Of a DNA stretch of 64,000 nt, positions 43,025 to 51,915 are shown piece after piece (position 1 is the first letter of the stretch; the number at the start of each line of letters is the position of its first letter). Position numbers and translations under genes: made by a program. This DNA is from an uncultured Anaerolineae bacterium (GTDB lineage Bacteria; Chloroflexota; Anaerolineae; Aggregatilineales; Phototrophicaceae): contig CAKQCB010000006.1 in the NCBI GenBank assembly GCA_934216615.1, forward strand, positions 134,303 through 198,302. The letters are read 5' to 3'. A model generated the notes under the pieces. It was not told the origin of the DNA and searched no databases. It saw only the letters and a list, made by a program, of their open reading frames with translations.

Positions 43025-43885
43025 ATGAGTACTGGGCGTTTATTAATTTCTTATGCCCACCCAGATGACGAAAGTTTTGGGTTGGGTGGTTTGATCGGTA
43101 AATATGTTGAGCAAGGCGTGGACGTTTATTTGATTTGTGCCACCAATGGCGACGTGGGCACCATCAGCCCTGAATACATGAACGGCTATCAATCGGTTGC
43201 AGAGGTGCGTATTGCCGAACTTGAAAAAGCGGCGGAAATCCTCAACCTGAAGCAGGTGTTTCGGTTGGGCTATAAAGACAGTGGCATGATGGGCGCGGAA
43301 ACGAATAAGGACCCTGCTTGTTTATGGGCCGCCCCCGTTGAGGCTGTCACCCGTCAAGTGGTGCAGGTGATTCGTGAGGTTCAGCCTCAAGTGATCATCA
43401 CCTTTAATAAATATGGCGGTTATGGACACCCTGATCATATCGCCATTCAGCGGGCGACGACAGACGCTTTCACGTTGGCAGGACAAGCCGACTACGTGAC
43501 CGATTCACCCCCTTACGCCCCTCAAAAATTGTATTATTCCAACATCCCAAAAAACCAACTGCGGATGCGGATTGCGATGCTTCGCTTACAAGGTCACGAC
43601 CCGCGTCGTATGGGGCGCAATAAAGATATGGATATGCAAGCGATTGTCGATCATGCAGAGCCTTCACACGCGCGGGTGGACGTGCGAAATTATTTTGAAT
43701 TGTGGGATCAAGCCAGCAACTGCCACGCAAGCCAACTGAACGGGCGCTCTGGCGGTATGCCTCTCTGGTTGCGCAAAACCTTCTTTCCAACCCAGTCATT
43801 CACGCGCGTTTTTCCCGCGCCTAAAATCAACAAGGTGGATGAAGTGGATTTGTTCGCCAATGTGAAGCTCGACGCGCAAGTATGA
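43025..43885 (+). CDS. LmbE/PIG-L family N-acetylglucosaminyl deacetylase
   Basis: Zinc-dependent enzymes of this family remove N-acetyl groups from GlcNAc-type conjugates, for instance in mycothiol and bacillithiol synthesis. The 286-residue product has the metal site AHPDDESFGLGG near the N-terminus and GYGHPDHIAIQRAT near residue 138, with VITFNKYGGYGHPDH in between. GGGGAA at 43012-43017 is 7 bases before the ATG at 43025. No thiol-cofactor glycosyltransferase or ligase gene is nearby, so the substrate is open. Its end overlaps the next start by 4 bases. Confidence 0.85.
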   Translation: MSTGRLLISYAHPDDESFGLGGLIGKYVEQGVDVYLICATNGDVGTISPEYMNGYQSVAEVRIAELEKAAEILNLKQVFRLGYKDSGMMGAETNKDPACLWAAPVEAVTRQVVQVIREVQPQVIITFNKYGGYGHPDHIAIQRATTDAFTLAGQADYVTDSPPYAPQKLYYSNIPKNQLRMRIAMLRLQGHDPRRMGRNKDMDMQAIVDHAEPSHARVDVRNYFELWDQASNCHASQLNGRSGGMPLWLRKTFFPTQSFTRVFPAPKINKVDEVDLFANVKLDAQV

Positions 43886-44274
43886 CCGCTTCAACGGCAC
43901 GACATCCCGAGCAGATAGATCGCTTGTTAGATGCAATCGATTTATTAAAAGCGGAACAACGCGAAGATGCACGCGCCTTACTGCGTGGGTTGATTCAAGA
44001 AGATAGCGACTTTGAAGACGCGTGGTTGTGGATGAGCGTTGCCGTTGATTCTTTAGACGAGTCGATGGTGTGTTTGGATAATGTCCTGCGCATCAACCCT
44101 AAAAATCCCGAAGCGGTGCATGCTTATTCGCGAATTCGCGCGCCCGACATCCTGCAAACCCGCCGACGCTTCCAGATCAAGTTTTGGCGGGATATCCTCG
44201 TCAGCGTGATGTGGTTGTTGATCGTGGGATCGTTGTGCAGTTCGGTGATGAATATCTTCACCGCCTACTATTGA
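43882..44274 (+). CDS. TPR-like protein with C-terminal membrane anchor
   Basis: The 130-residue protein is made of amphipathic helical pairs resembling tetratricopeptide repeats (LLDAIDLLKAEQREDARALLRGLIQEDSDFEDAWLWM..., then SMVCLDNVLRINPKNPEAV). It has one membrane helix near the C-terminus (about 104-124). It overlaps the deacetylase gene as ATGA, so it is probably translated with it. The likely role is to hold a partner at the membrane; none is identified. Confidence 0.6.
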   Translation: MTASTARHPEQIDRLLDAIDLLKAEQREDARALLRGLIQEDSDFEDAWLWMSVAVDSLDESMVCLDNVLRINPKNPEAVHAYSRIRAPDILQTRRRFQIKFWRDILVSVMWLLIVGSLCSSVMNIFTAYY

Positions 44275-44275
44275 T

Positions 44276-45229
44276 TTAAGGCAGGGTTTGGGCGAGTAGT
44301 GAGGCGTAATGTCGATCCACAATGGCTTGACCTTCTGGACTTTGCACCCATGCGAAGAAGGTGCGGTATTCAGGCTCAGACGGTTCGACCATACCGAGAA
44401 AATACACAAAAGAGCGTAACGGATAACTGTTATTGGCCAATGAGTCGTGAGTGAACTCGACCCCTTCAATGGCGACAGGTTTAACCCCCGCGCCTAAATA
44501 GCCCAATGAAAGATAGCCAACCGCGTTTTGATTTTGGGCGACGGATTCAAACATGGACTGGCTCGACGGCGCGATGAGCGCGTTTAAGGTCGTTCGCCTA
44601 TTCCCCATCACCCACAGGTCAAATTCGGCGCGTAACCCTGACCCATCCTCACGACTGATGATCTGAATCGGCGCGTCATGCCCGCCGACTTCGCTCCAAT
44701 TCACCAGTTCCCCTTCGTACATCAACCGAAGTTGTTCGAGCGTCAAATTGGTGATGGGGTTTTCTGGGTGCACAATGATCCCCGCGCCATCAATGCCAAC
44801 GGGGGCCGCCCAATAATCCGGCACTTGTACAGGGGGTAGGTGATTGGTGAGCATGTACAACACTTCACCCGTCAACAGGCGTTCAAATAACGAACGATAA
44901 TTCCCAAATTGAATTTCAAAGCGGGCGGCTGGGTTCACTTGTTGATAGGCGAGGGTCAGCTCTGTGAGCAGGGGCGCAACGGATGTTGTTGCGAAAATAC
45001 GCATCGGGATAATTTGTAAGGTCGGGGTAGACGCAGGTTGTAAGATCGGGCTGCCACATCCCACTAAGGTTAACCCAAGCATCAATAGAGAGTTGCTCGC
45101 CCCACGTATTAAAAACCGTACCTGATTTTTAATACGTGAGATAAAACTCTGCTTTTGCACCTGACAGGTGCAGGAAGTTTTACATTGACAGCTACTCTGC
45201 TGTGAGAGCCATTGGGTGAGTAAACTCAA
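44276..45229 (-). CDS. PstS-like substrate-binding lipoprotein
   Basis: The mature part is a periplasmic-binding-protein type II domain of the phosphate-binding kind: MRIFATTSVAPLLTELTLAYQQVNP, the ligand-loop-like REDGSGLRAEFD, then ESVAQNQNAVGYLSLGYL. A lipobox (LTLVGCGSP) marks a lipoprotein. The start is uncertain. The frame is open to 45304, overlapping tgt by 62 bases, and the codons upstream of the hydrophobic core are unusually Cys-rich and contain two perfect inverted repeats. The TTG at 45229 has GAGG before it, and a GTG at 45160 gives the best signal peptide. No permease or ATPase genes follow, so the transporter is elsewhere or the protein acts as a sensor. Confidence 0.65.
   Translation of the reverse strand: MSLLTQWLSQQSSCQCKTSCTCQVQKQSFISRIKNQVRFLIRGASNSLLMLGLTLVGCGSPILQPASTPTLQIIPMRIFATTSVAPLLTELTLAYQQVNPAARFEIQFGNYRSLFERLLTGEVLYMLTNHLPPVQVPDYWAAPVGIDGAGIIVHPENPITNLTLEQLRLMYEGELVNWSEVGGHDAPIQIISREDGSGLRAEFDLWVMGNRRTTLNALIAPSSQSMFESVAQNQNAVGYLSLGYLGAGVKPVAIEGVEFTHDSLANNSYPLRSFVYFLGMVEPSEPEYRTFFAWVQSPEGQAIVDRHYASLLAQTLP
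45103..45138 (-). repeat. Perfect 13-bp inverted repeat near the lipoprotein start
   Basis: CACGTATTAAAAA (45103-45115) and TTTTTAATACGTG (45126-45138) pair across a 10-base loop. A second palindrome, TGCACCT-GAC-AGGTGCA, lies at 45157-45173. Both fall within the 5' part of the lipoprotein reading frame and look like tgt terminator or leader structures rather than coding sequence. Confidence 0.6.
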
Positions 45230-45242
45230 GGGGAGACTTTCC

Positions 45243-46400
<1,158 letters not shown>

Positions 46401-46442
46401 TTAATTGCCTTCCCTGTCGTCAGAGTGTTACTGGGAAAAAAT

Positions 46443-48986
46443 ATGATCAGCTTGTATGACTTGCTAGATGCTTCACAGGGACAGTTATTTGGTGAACCCG
46501 GTCCCCATTTGTTTGCTGATTTTTGTGTTGACGTGAATCAAGTGCCTCCAAATAGTCTTTTTGTCGCTTTGAAAACCGACCAAAGCGACGGCTACCATGC
46601 GATGGAAGCGGCCGTTGACGCAGGCGCAACGGGGTTATTGTGTTCACGCCCGCCCGACTTTGATACCGACGGGCTGAGCGTCATCCTTGTGAAAGACCCC
46701 CTCAAAGCGCTGATGGAATGGTCCCATTTCATCCTCGGCAAGTTGGGGACGCAAGTCATCGCTGTGACAGGGACTACTGGCAAGGCGATTGCGGTGGAAG
46801 CGATCAGCCTTGTGCTTTCGACGCAGTACAAAGTTGTAAAACCCCTTCATTATGATACTGGACGTTTATCCGTTCCGATGACGCTTGCGCGTTTGACGCC
46901 CGAAGACCAATTTGTTGTGATTGGTCTGGACATTGATACGTCGGGCGAAATGGCGCAGATGGTACAAGCCCTGCGTCCGCGTGTCGGTGTGGTGACGTTC
47001 ATCAGTGAATTCATCGGCGTGCGCTTCAACGAAATTGATGAATACATTGCCGAAATCGGCTTATTGCTCGATTATCTTTCCCCGGACGATTTGGCCGTTT
47101 TGAATAATGACGATGATCATTCGCGCTCATTGTTGCATCGCAGTCGTTCCCTCGTCAAGACGGTGGGCATCGAAAATTTTGGAGCGGATGTTATCGCCTT
47201 TAATTTGATCCAAGGGTTGAACCGCACAGGCTTTGACCTGCGGATGAACGAACAGCGCTACTTAGGGCGGTGGATGCCATTATCGGGTCAACATTTACTT
47301 TATAGCGCTCTGAACGCTATTTTGGTAGGCGATTTTTTGGACGTACCTGTCGAAAATGCGTTGAAAGCCTTGACCGAATTACAATCCCCCCCGGGACAAA
47401 TGCGCCTTTTCAACGGGCGTAACGGCGCGTTGATCGTCGATGATACGTATAAAGCCAACCCTGAATCTACACTACAAGCGCTCGACTGGTTGGAATCTGT
47501 CCGCGAACCTGAACAGCGCGTTACGTTAGTTTTAGGCGATATGGACGCGCTCGGCTCAGCGATGCTACGCGGTCATCGGATGATCGGCCAACGGGCATCC
47601 GATGTGGCTGACCGTTTGGTGACGCAGGGGGCAACGGCGGCCTTAGCCGGACGTGCCGCGCTCGATCAAGGCATGATGTCTAACCAAGTTGCGATTTCGT
47701 ATAGTCTTGAAGATACACTGGCTTATTTCACCGCGCCCAATGCGCTGATGGAAAACGATCTTATTCTGGTCAAAGGCGGGGTACAGTCGCACATGGAAAG
47801 TGTGGTACGGGCTTTGTTAGCAGACCCCGAAGACACACAGCATCTTGTTCGGAAATATCATCTCCAGTCCCCGCAGTCTTTCCGCCCGAACCGCGCCAGT
47901 TGGGTTTCAGTCGATATTGATGCACTTTCAAAAAATGTCCGTGCGATCAAACAGCATATTGGCACCCATGTCACGTTGTTCGCTGTCCTCAAAGCTGATG
48001 CCTATGGGCATGGGGCGGTCAATACGGCGCGGGTGGCGTTGGCAAACGGGGCGGATCATCTGGCGGTTGCGTCTGTCAACGAAGCGATGGTGTTACGCGA
48101 AGCAGGGATTACCGCGCCCATTTTGGTGATGGGCTATACATCCCCCGAGCAAATTCGACTGGTGGTACAGCATAACCTGACGATCACGCTGTACGATTTA
48201 GACCTGACGCGCGTCTTTAACCACATGGCGCAAGAAATGCACGGACAGATTCGCGCGCACGTCAAAATTGATTCGGGCATGGGGCGCATGGGCGTGTTGC
48301 CCGCGCAAGTGATTCCGTTCTTTCGCCAACTCAGCACCTATAAAGCCATTGAGATCGAAGGCGTGTACACCCACTTTTCCAGCGCCGACGATGATCCCGA
48401 ATATACCGCGTACCAAGCACAGGTTTTCCAAGAGACGTTGATTCCGTTACAGGCCGCAGGCTATCAATTTAAATTTATCCATGCGGCAAATTCAGCCGCG
48501 ACGTTGGCCTTTCCCGAATATCACTTCAATGCGGTGCGGGTGGGCATCGCGCTGTATGGATTATCCCCCTCTGAGAAGGTACAGGTTTTCCCAGAGATGC
48601 AGCCTGTGCTGTCTTGGAAAACCCAGATCGCCCAAGTGAAAATCTTGCCCGACAATCATCCAATTGGCTATGGCAACACCTACCTCACCAGTGGGGTAGA
48701 GAAGGTCGCATTAATCCCCGTTGGCTATGCGGATGGCATGCGTCGCGCCCCGAACGCTTGGAATCAGGTGTTGCTTCATGGCAAATATGCGCCCATCGTC
48801 GGACGTATTAGCATGGAAAAAACCATGATCAACATCTCGCATATTCCTGATGTGAACGTGGGCGACGAGGTGATTTTGTTAGGACGGCAGGGTGATTTAG
48901 AAATATCGGCGGACGACATCGCCCGCCGATGGGGAACGATCAATTACGAAGTGGTCTGTTCTATCTTGCCACGCATCCCACGTTAA
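46443..48986 (+). CDS. MurF-like ligase fused to alanine racemase, ligase ATP loop altered
   Basis: An 847-residue fusion. Residues about 1-460 follow the MurF layout (DINQVPPNSLFVALK, the ligase loop, LQSPPGQMRLF, VDDTYKANPESTLQALDWL, LVLGDM). Residues about 480-847 are a fold III alanine racemase: VSVDIDALSKNVRAIK, the PLP lysine in LFAVLKADAYGHGA, RMGVLP, VGYADGMRRAP and VGRISMEKTMI. The fusion is known from other phyla, where it couples D-Ala supply to D-Ala-D-Ala addition. The ligase loop reads GTTGKAIAVEA instead of the GTNGKTTTKE type, so the Thr after Lys is Ala; other catalytic positions also differ. The ATG at 46443 is chosen; a TTG at 46392 with AGGAG is possible. Confidence 0.85.
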   Translation: MISLYDLLDASQGQLFGEPGPHLFADFCVDVNQVPPNSLFVALKTDQSDGYHAMEAAVDAGATGLLCSRPPDFDTDGLSVILVKDPLKALMEWSHFILGKLGTQVIAVTGTTGKAIAVEAISLVLSTQYKVVKPLHYDTGRLSVPMTLARLTPEDQFVVIGLDIDTSGEMAQMVQALRPRVGVVTFISEFIGVRFNEIDEYIAEIGLLLDYLSPDDLAVLNNDDDHSRSLLHRSRSLVKTVGIENFGADVIAFNLIQGLNRTGFDLRMNEQRYLGRWMPLSGQHLLYSALNAILVGDFLDVPVENALKALTELQSPPGQMRLFNGRNGALIVDDTYKANPESTLQALDWLESVREPEQRVTLVLGDMDALGSAMLRGHRMIGQRASDVADRLVTQGATAALAGRAALDQGMMSNQVAISYSLEDTLAYFTAPNALMENDLILVKGGVQSHMESVVRALLADPEDTQHLVRKYHLQSPQSFRPNRASWVSVDIDALSKNVRAIKQHIGTHVTLFAVLKADAYGHGAVNTARVALANGADHLAVASVNEAMVLREAGITAPILVMGYTSPEQIRLVVQHNLTITLYDLDLTRVFNHMAQEMHGQIRAHVKIDSGMGRMGVLPAQVIPFFRQLSTYKAIEIEGVYTHFSSADDDPEYTAYQAQVFQETLIPLQAAGYQFKFIHAANSAATLAFPEYHFNAVRVGIALYGLSPSEKVQVFPEMQPVLSWKTQIAQVKILPDNHPIGYGNTYLTSGVEKVALIPVGYADGMRRAPNAWNQVLLHGKYAPIVGRISMEKTMINISHIPDVNVGDEVILLGRQGDLEISADDIARRWGTINYEVVCSILPRIPR

Positions 48987-49687
48987 GGAGCAGACGTGGT
49001 GAGAATGCCTTCTAAATACGCGACGATGCTTTCAACGTCCGAGTTATAGCTGATGGTCGCGACCAAGTTGCCCATAGGGTCAATCACATAGGTTGATGTG
49101 GTGTGATCGACGGTGTAACGATTATTGGCGTCGCGCTCGTCGGTGTTCAGCGTATAGCTGAGGTGATACTCGTTGGCGATGGGTTCCAACACACCATCAT
49201 TGCCTTGTAGTCCAATGAATGACGGGTCAAAACGTGCGAGATATTCCGCGAGAACTTGAGGGGTATCACGCTCACCATCGACGCTGATGAAGACGTAATA
49301 CAGATCGTCGCCAAGGTCGCCTAAATTCCCCTTGATCTGCGTGAATTCCCCTAACGTGAGGGGGCAAAAATCAGGACAGTTAGAGTAGCCGAAAAAGACC
49401 AGCGCATGTTTGCCCTGTAAATCGTTCAAACTGAGGTCATTACCAGTGCTTGCGGGCAGGGTGAAATTGGTGAGCGCGACGGGCGTTTCTTCCACTGCGA
49501 TGATGCCTTCACCTGCGCGTAAATTCCCTGAATCATCCTGTGTGAGACTGGGTTCCGGCAGTTGAGACCGCAGTGCCATCACCAGCGCAATCGCTAATAC
49601 AAGGACCCCAATCAACACAAAGCCGACCAACAGCGGTAATGAGGACGCTTTGTTTTCTTGGACAGGGGGTGGTGTTTCTTTTGTCAT
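48983..49687 (-). CDS. SCO1/SenC/PrrC family copper chaperone/thioredoxin-like protein
   Basis: Sco proteins deliver copper to the CuA site of cytochrome oxidases. The 234-residue product has an N-terminal membrane anchor (about 17-38), then a thioredoxin-like domain with the copper ligands C-P-D-F-C in FFGYSNCPDFCPLTLGEF and the downstream histidine in YTVDHTTSTYVID. It overlaps the convergent MurF-racemase gene by 4 bases at their ends. No oxidase genes are nearby. Confidence 0.88.
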   Translation of the reverse strand: MTKETPPPVQENKASSLPLLVGFVLIGVLVLAIALVMALRSQLPEPSLTQDDSGNLRAGEGIIAVEETPVALTNFTLPASTGNDLSLNDLQGKHALVFFGYSNCPDFCPLTLGEFTQIKGNLGDLGDDLYYVFISVDGERDTPQVLAEYLARFDPSFIGLQGNDGVLEPIANEYHLSYTLNTDERDANNRYTVDHTTSTYVIDPMGNLVATISYNSDVESIVAYLEGILTTSAP

Positions 49688-49810
49688 TCAATCATCTCTT
49701 TGAATATGAAGCATCCATCTTTTTTGCTGATGCTCATCATCTTTATTTGTGAAAATTTTAGCAGGTTCAGGAAAAATGTCACATAGTTTATAACGCAGAT
49801 GGTTAAGTGA

Positions 49811-49838
49811 TTGATTAATGTCTTGACTTGGTTATACT
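49811..49838 (+). promoter_or_regulatory. Promoter of the 133-residue unknown gene
   Basis: TTGATT (49811-49816) and TATACT (49833-49838) are spaced 16 bases, about 50 bases before the ATG at 49888. Confidence 0.5.
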
Positions 49839-49887
49839 TTGAAAAATTTTATCCCTTCGCTACACGCGCTGTTGGGAGTCAAACACC

Positions 49888-50289
49888 ATGCGACAATTTC
49901 ATGTGTTAGATCAAATTCAGATTGTACAAGAAACCGGTATTGTGAGCTTTTCATCGGGAACAACGCGCGACATCCAGTTATGGCTTCGCCGTGAAGGAAC
50001 GTATATCGTGGTTTCTGCGGTCTACGGCCCTATGGAAATGGCCTTACGGCTGAATTTACAAGAGGTTGTTCGAGGTATTCGTTTGACACAAGCGTTGGAT
50101 GGCTTACAAACCACCCGCCAAGTTGGTAGTGCCCAATCGTATATTGGGTTTGGCTTACAAATGGATGGCGCTTTGTTACTTCGGCTCACGATTGTAGAAG
50201 ATGCGCATGGGTTGTTCGCCATGAACTTTCAGCTATCCGCGTCGGTTGCTCAACAATTTACCGATTGGTTGAACCAGCAAGCGGGCTAA
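49888..50289 (+). CDS. Hypothetical protein, 133 aa, beta-rich
   Basis: Not recognised. The 133-residue product has alternating hydrophobic strands (IQLWLRREGTYIVVSAVYG, SYIGFGLQMDGALLLRLTIVED, LFAMNFQLSAS) and a short final helix (VAQQFTDWLNQQAG), giving a small beta-rich domain with no signal peptide. Own promoter and terminator support a real single-gene unit. Regular codon use compared with its neighbours also supports coding. Confidence 0.6.
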   Translation: MRQFHVLDQIQIVQETGIVSFSSGTTRDIQLWLRREGTYIVVSAVYGPMEMALRLNLQEVVRGIRLTQALDGLQTTRQVGSAQSYIGFGLQMDGALLLRLTIVEDAHGLFAMNFQLSASVAQQFTDWLNQQAG

Positions 50290-50310
50290 AATTTCACCTT
50301 GTAAGAATAA

Positions 50311-50338
50311 AAAATGGACACAATTTTGTGTCCATTTT
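50311..50338. terminator. Bidirectional terminator between the unknown gene and glutamate dehydrogenase
   Basis: AAAATGGACACAA and TTGTGTCCATTTT are perfect complements of 13 bp, with T-runs on both strands, between convergent genes. Confidence 0.92.
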
Positions 50339-50362
50339 GTGCATGCTGAGGTAAATCAACTT

Positions 50363-51640
50363 TTACGGGTAGAAACCGCGTGTTTCGACTGCGTCCGCAA
50401 CGCGCTTGATGGCGAGTAACTGCGCAGCGGTGCGCATATCAACGCCAAATTCTTCAGCAGCAGCTTCGGTTGCGTAGTAGCTGCGCGTCATGGCGCGGTT
50501 CAGTTGACGGTAGACTTCTTCTTCATCCCAGAAGAACGCTTGCAAGTCTTGTACCCATTCAAAGTAAGAGACGACCACGCCACCCGCATTCGCCAGAATG
50601 TCAGGCACGACAGTCACGCCCTTATCATTGAGGATATCATCTGCTTCGGGGGTGGTTGGGCCGTTTGCACCTTCGACAATGAGCGAGGCTTGAATCTTGT
50701 TGGCGTTACGGTCATTGATTTGACCTTCCATCGCCGCAGGAATCAAGACATCACATGCGATGGTGAGCAGTTCTTCATTGGTGATCTTTTCGCCACCACG
50801 GAAGCCCGTGAGATCACCATGTTCAGCGACCCAAGCGCGCGCCGCCGGAACATCAATCCCGTTGGTGTTGTGATAACCGCCCGTAATATCACCGATGCCG
50901 ACAACCTTATAACCCAGCGAATACGCGTGGTTAGCGGCAATTGACCCGACATTCCCAAAGCCTTGTACGCACACGCGGATATTTTCTGGGGAAGGGTTGC
51001 CTTTTTGTTTGAGCGCTTCCACCATACACGCGATCACACCGCGCCCTGTCGCTTCGTTACGTCCCTGTGAACCGCCGATGTTGATCGGCTTACCCGTCAC
51101 AATGGCGGGGACGGAATAACCGACAGTCATGCTATAGGTGTCCATAATCCATGCCATCACTTGGGGGTTGGTCCCCATGTCAGGCGCGGGAATATCAGAA
51201 TGAGGACTCATTAAGGGGATCAGCTCTGCGGCATATCGACGGGTTAAAGACTCAAGCTCATGTGGGCTGAGTGACTTAGGATCAACAATGACACCGCCTT
51301 TTGCGCCACCGTAAGGGATACCTGCTAACGCACACTTCCATGTCATCCACATGGCAAGCGCGCGAACCTCATCAAGGTTCACTGCTAAGGAAAAACGCAG
51401 ACCCCCCTTGGAAGGGCCGAGGACGGTGTTATGATGCACACGGTAGCCCGTGAACATTTCCACTTTGCCGTTATCCCGCTTGACGGGGAAATTGACTGTA
51501 AATTCGCGCCGTGGGTAACGTAAAAACTCTGCCACCCCGTCGGGGATATTTAAATAACGAACCGCACGATCATATTGTTGTAATGCAATATGGAATGGGT
51601 TATCCGTATGCTCAACCTGAGCGTTGTAACCTACGACCAT
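50363..51640 (-). CDS. gdhA: Glutamate dehydrogenase (Glu/Leu/Phe/Val dehydrogenase family)
   Basis: This enzyme interconverts glutamate with 2-oxoglutarate and ammonia. The 425-residue product has the catalytic region MWMTWKCALAGIPYGGAKGGVIVDP with both lysines, the conserved PAPDMGTNPQVMAWIMDTYS, and the nucleotide-binding VCVQGFGNVGSIAANHAYSLGYKVVGI. The frame is open to 51715, but the ATG at 51640 gives the usual N-terminus. Together with P5C dehydrogenase it could feed amino-acid carbon into the TCA cycle. Cofactor preference is not readable with confidence. Confidence 0.92.
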   Translation of the reverse strand: MVVGYNAQVEHTDNPFHIALQQYDRAVRYLNIPDGVAEFLRYPRREFTVNFPVKRDNGKVEMFTGYRVHHNTVLGPSKGGLRFSLAVNLDEVRALAMWMTWKCALAGIPYGGAKGGVIVDPKSLSPHELESLTRRYAAELIPLMSPHSDIPAPDMGTNPQVMAWIMDTYSMTVGYSVPAIVTGKPINIGGSQGRNEATGRGVIACMVEALKQKGNPSPENIRVCVQGFGNVGSIAANHAYSLGYKVVGIGDITGGYHNTNGIDVPAARAWVAEHGDLTGFRGGEKITNEELLTIACDVLIPAAMEGQINDRNANKIQASLIVEGANGPTTPEADDILNDKGVTVVPDILANAGGVVVSYFEWVQDLQAFFWDEEEVYRQLNRAMTRSYYATEAAAEEFGVDMRTAAQLLAIKRVADAVETRGFYP

Positions 51641-51854
51641 GAGTGAAACTATTCTCCTTGCCGCGAAATACGGCAAAATTTGGCAATAAGGGTAAAAATA
51701 TAAGTGATTTAACATCAGTATATTGCAGATTACTGATTGATAATCCTAAATATACAGTGGATTTATGTATTTCGCATATATTTTTAACCATATGCTATGT
51801 GCAGTTTATATAGATATCATTTTTTTGGTTTCAAAATGAGAGAAAAATATCAAA

Positions 51855-51883
51855 AAAGACATGAGTTTGATTCATGTCTTTCT
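51855..51883 (-). terminator. Terminator of uvrA
   Basis: On the minus strand AAAGACATGA and TCATGTCTTT pair over 10 bp around a 7-base loop, then TTTGATATTTTT follows. The remaining AT-rich 51641-51854 presumably holds the glutamate dehydrogenase promoter; no clear -35/-10 pair was found. Confidence 0.8.
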
Positions 51884-51915
51884 TAACTTTCAATTCATTT
51901 ATAGAAGGCAAACGC

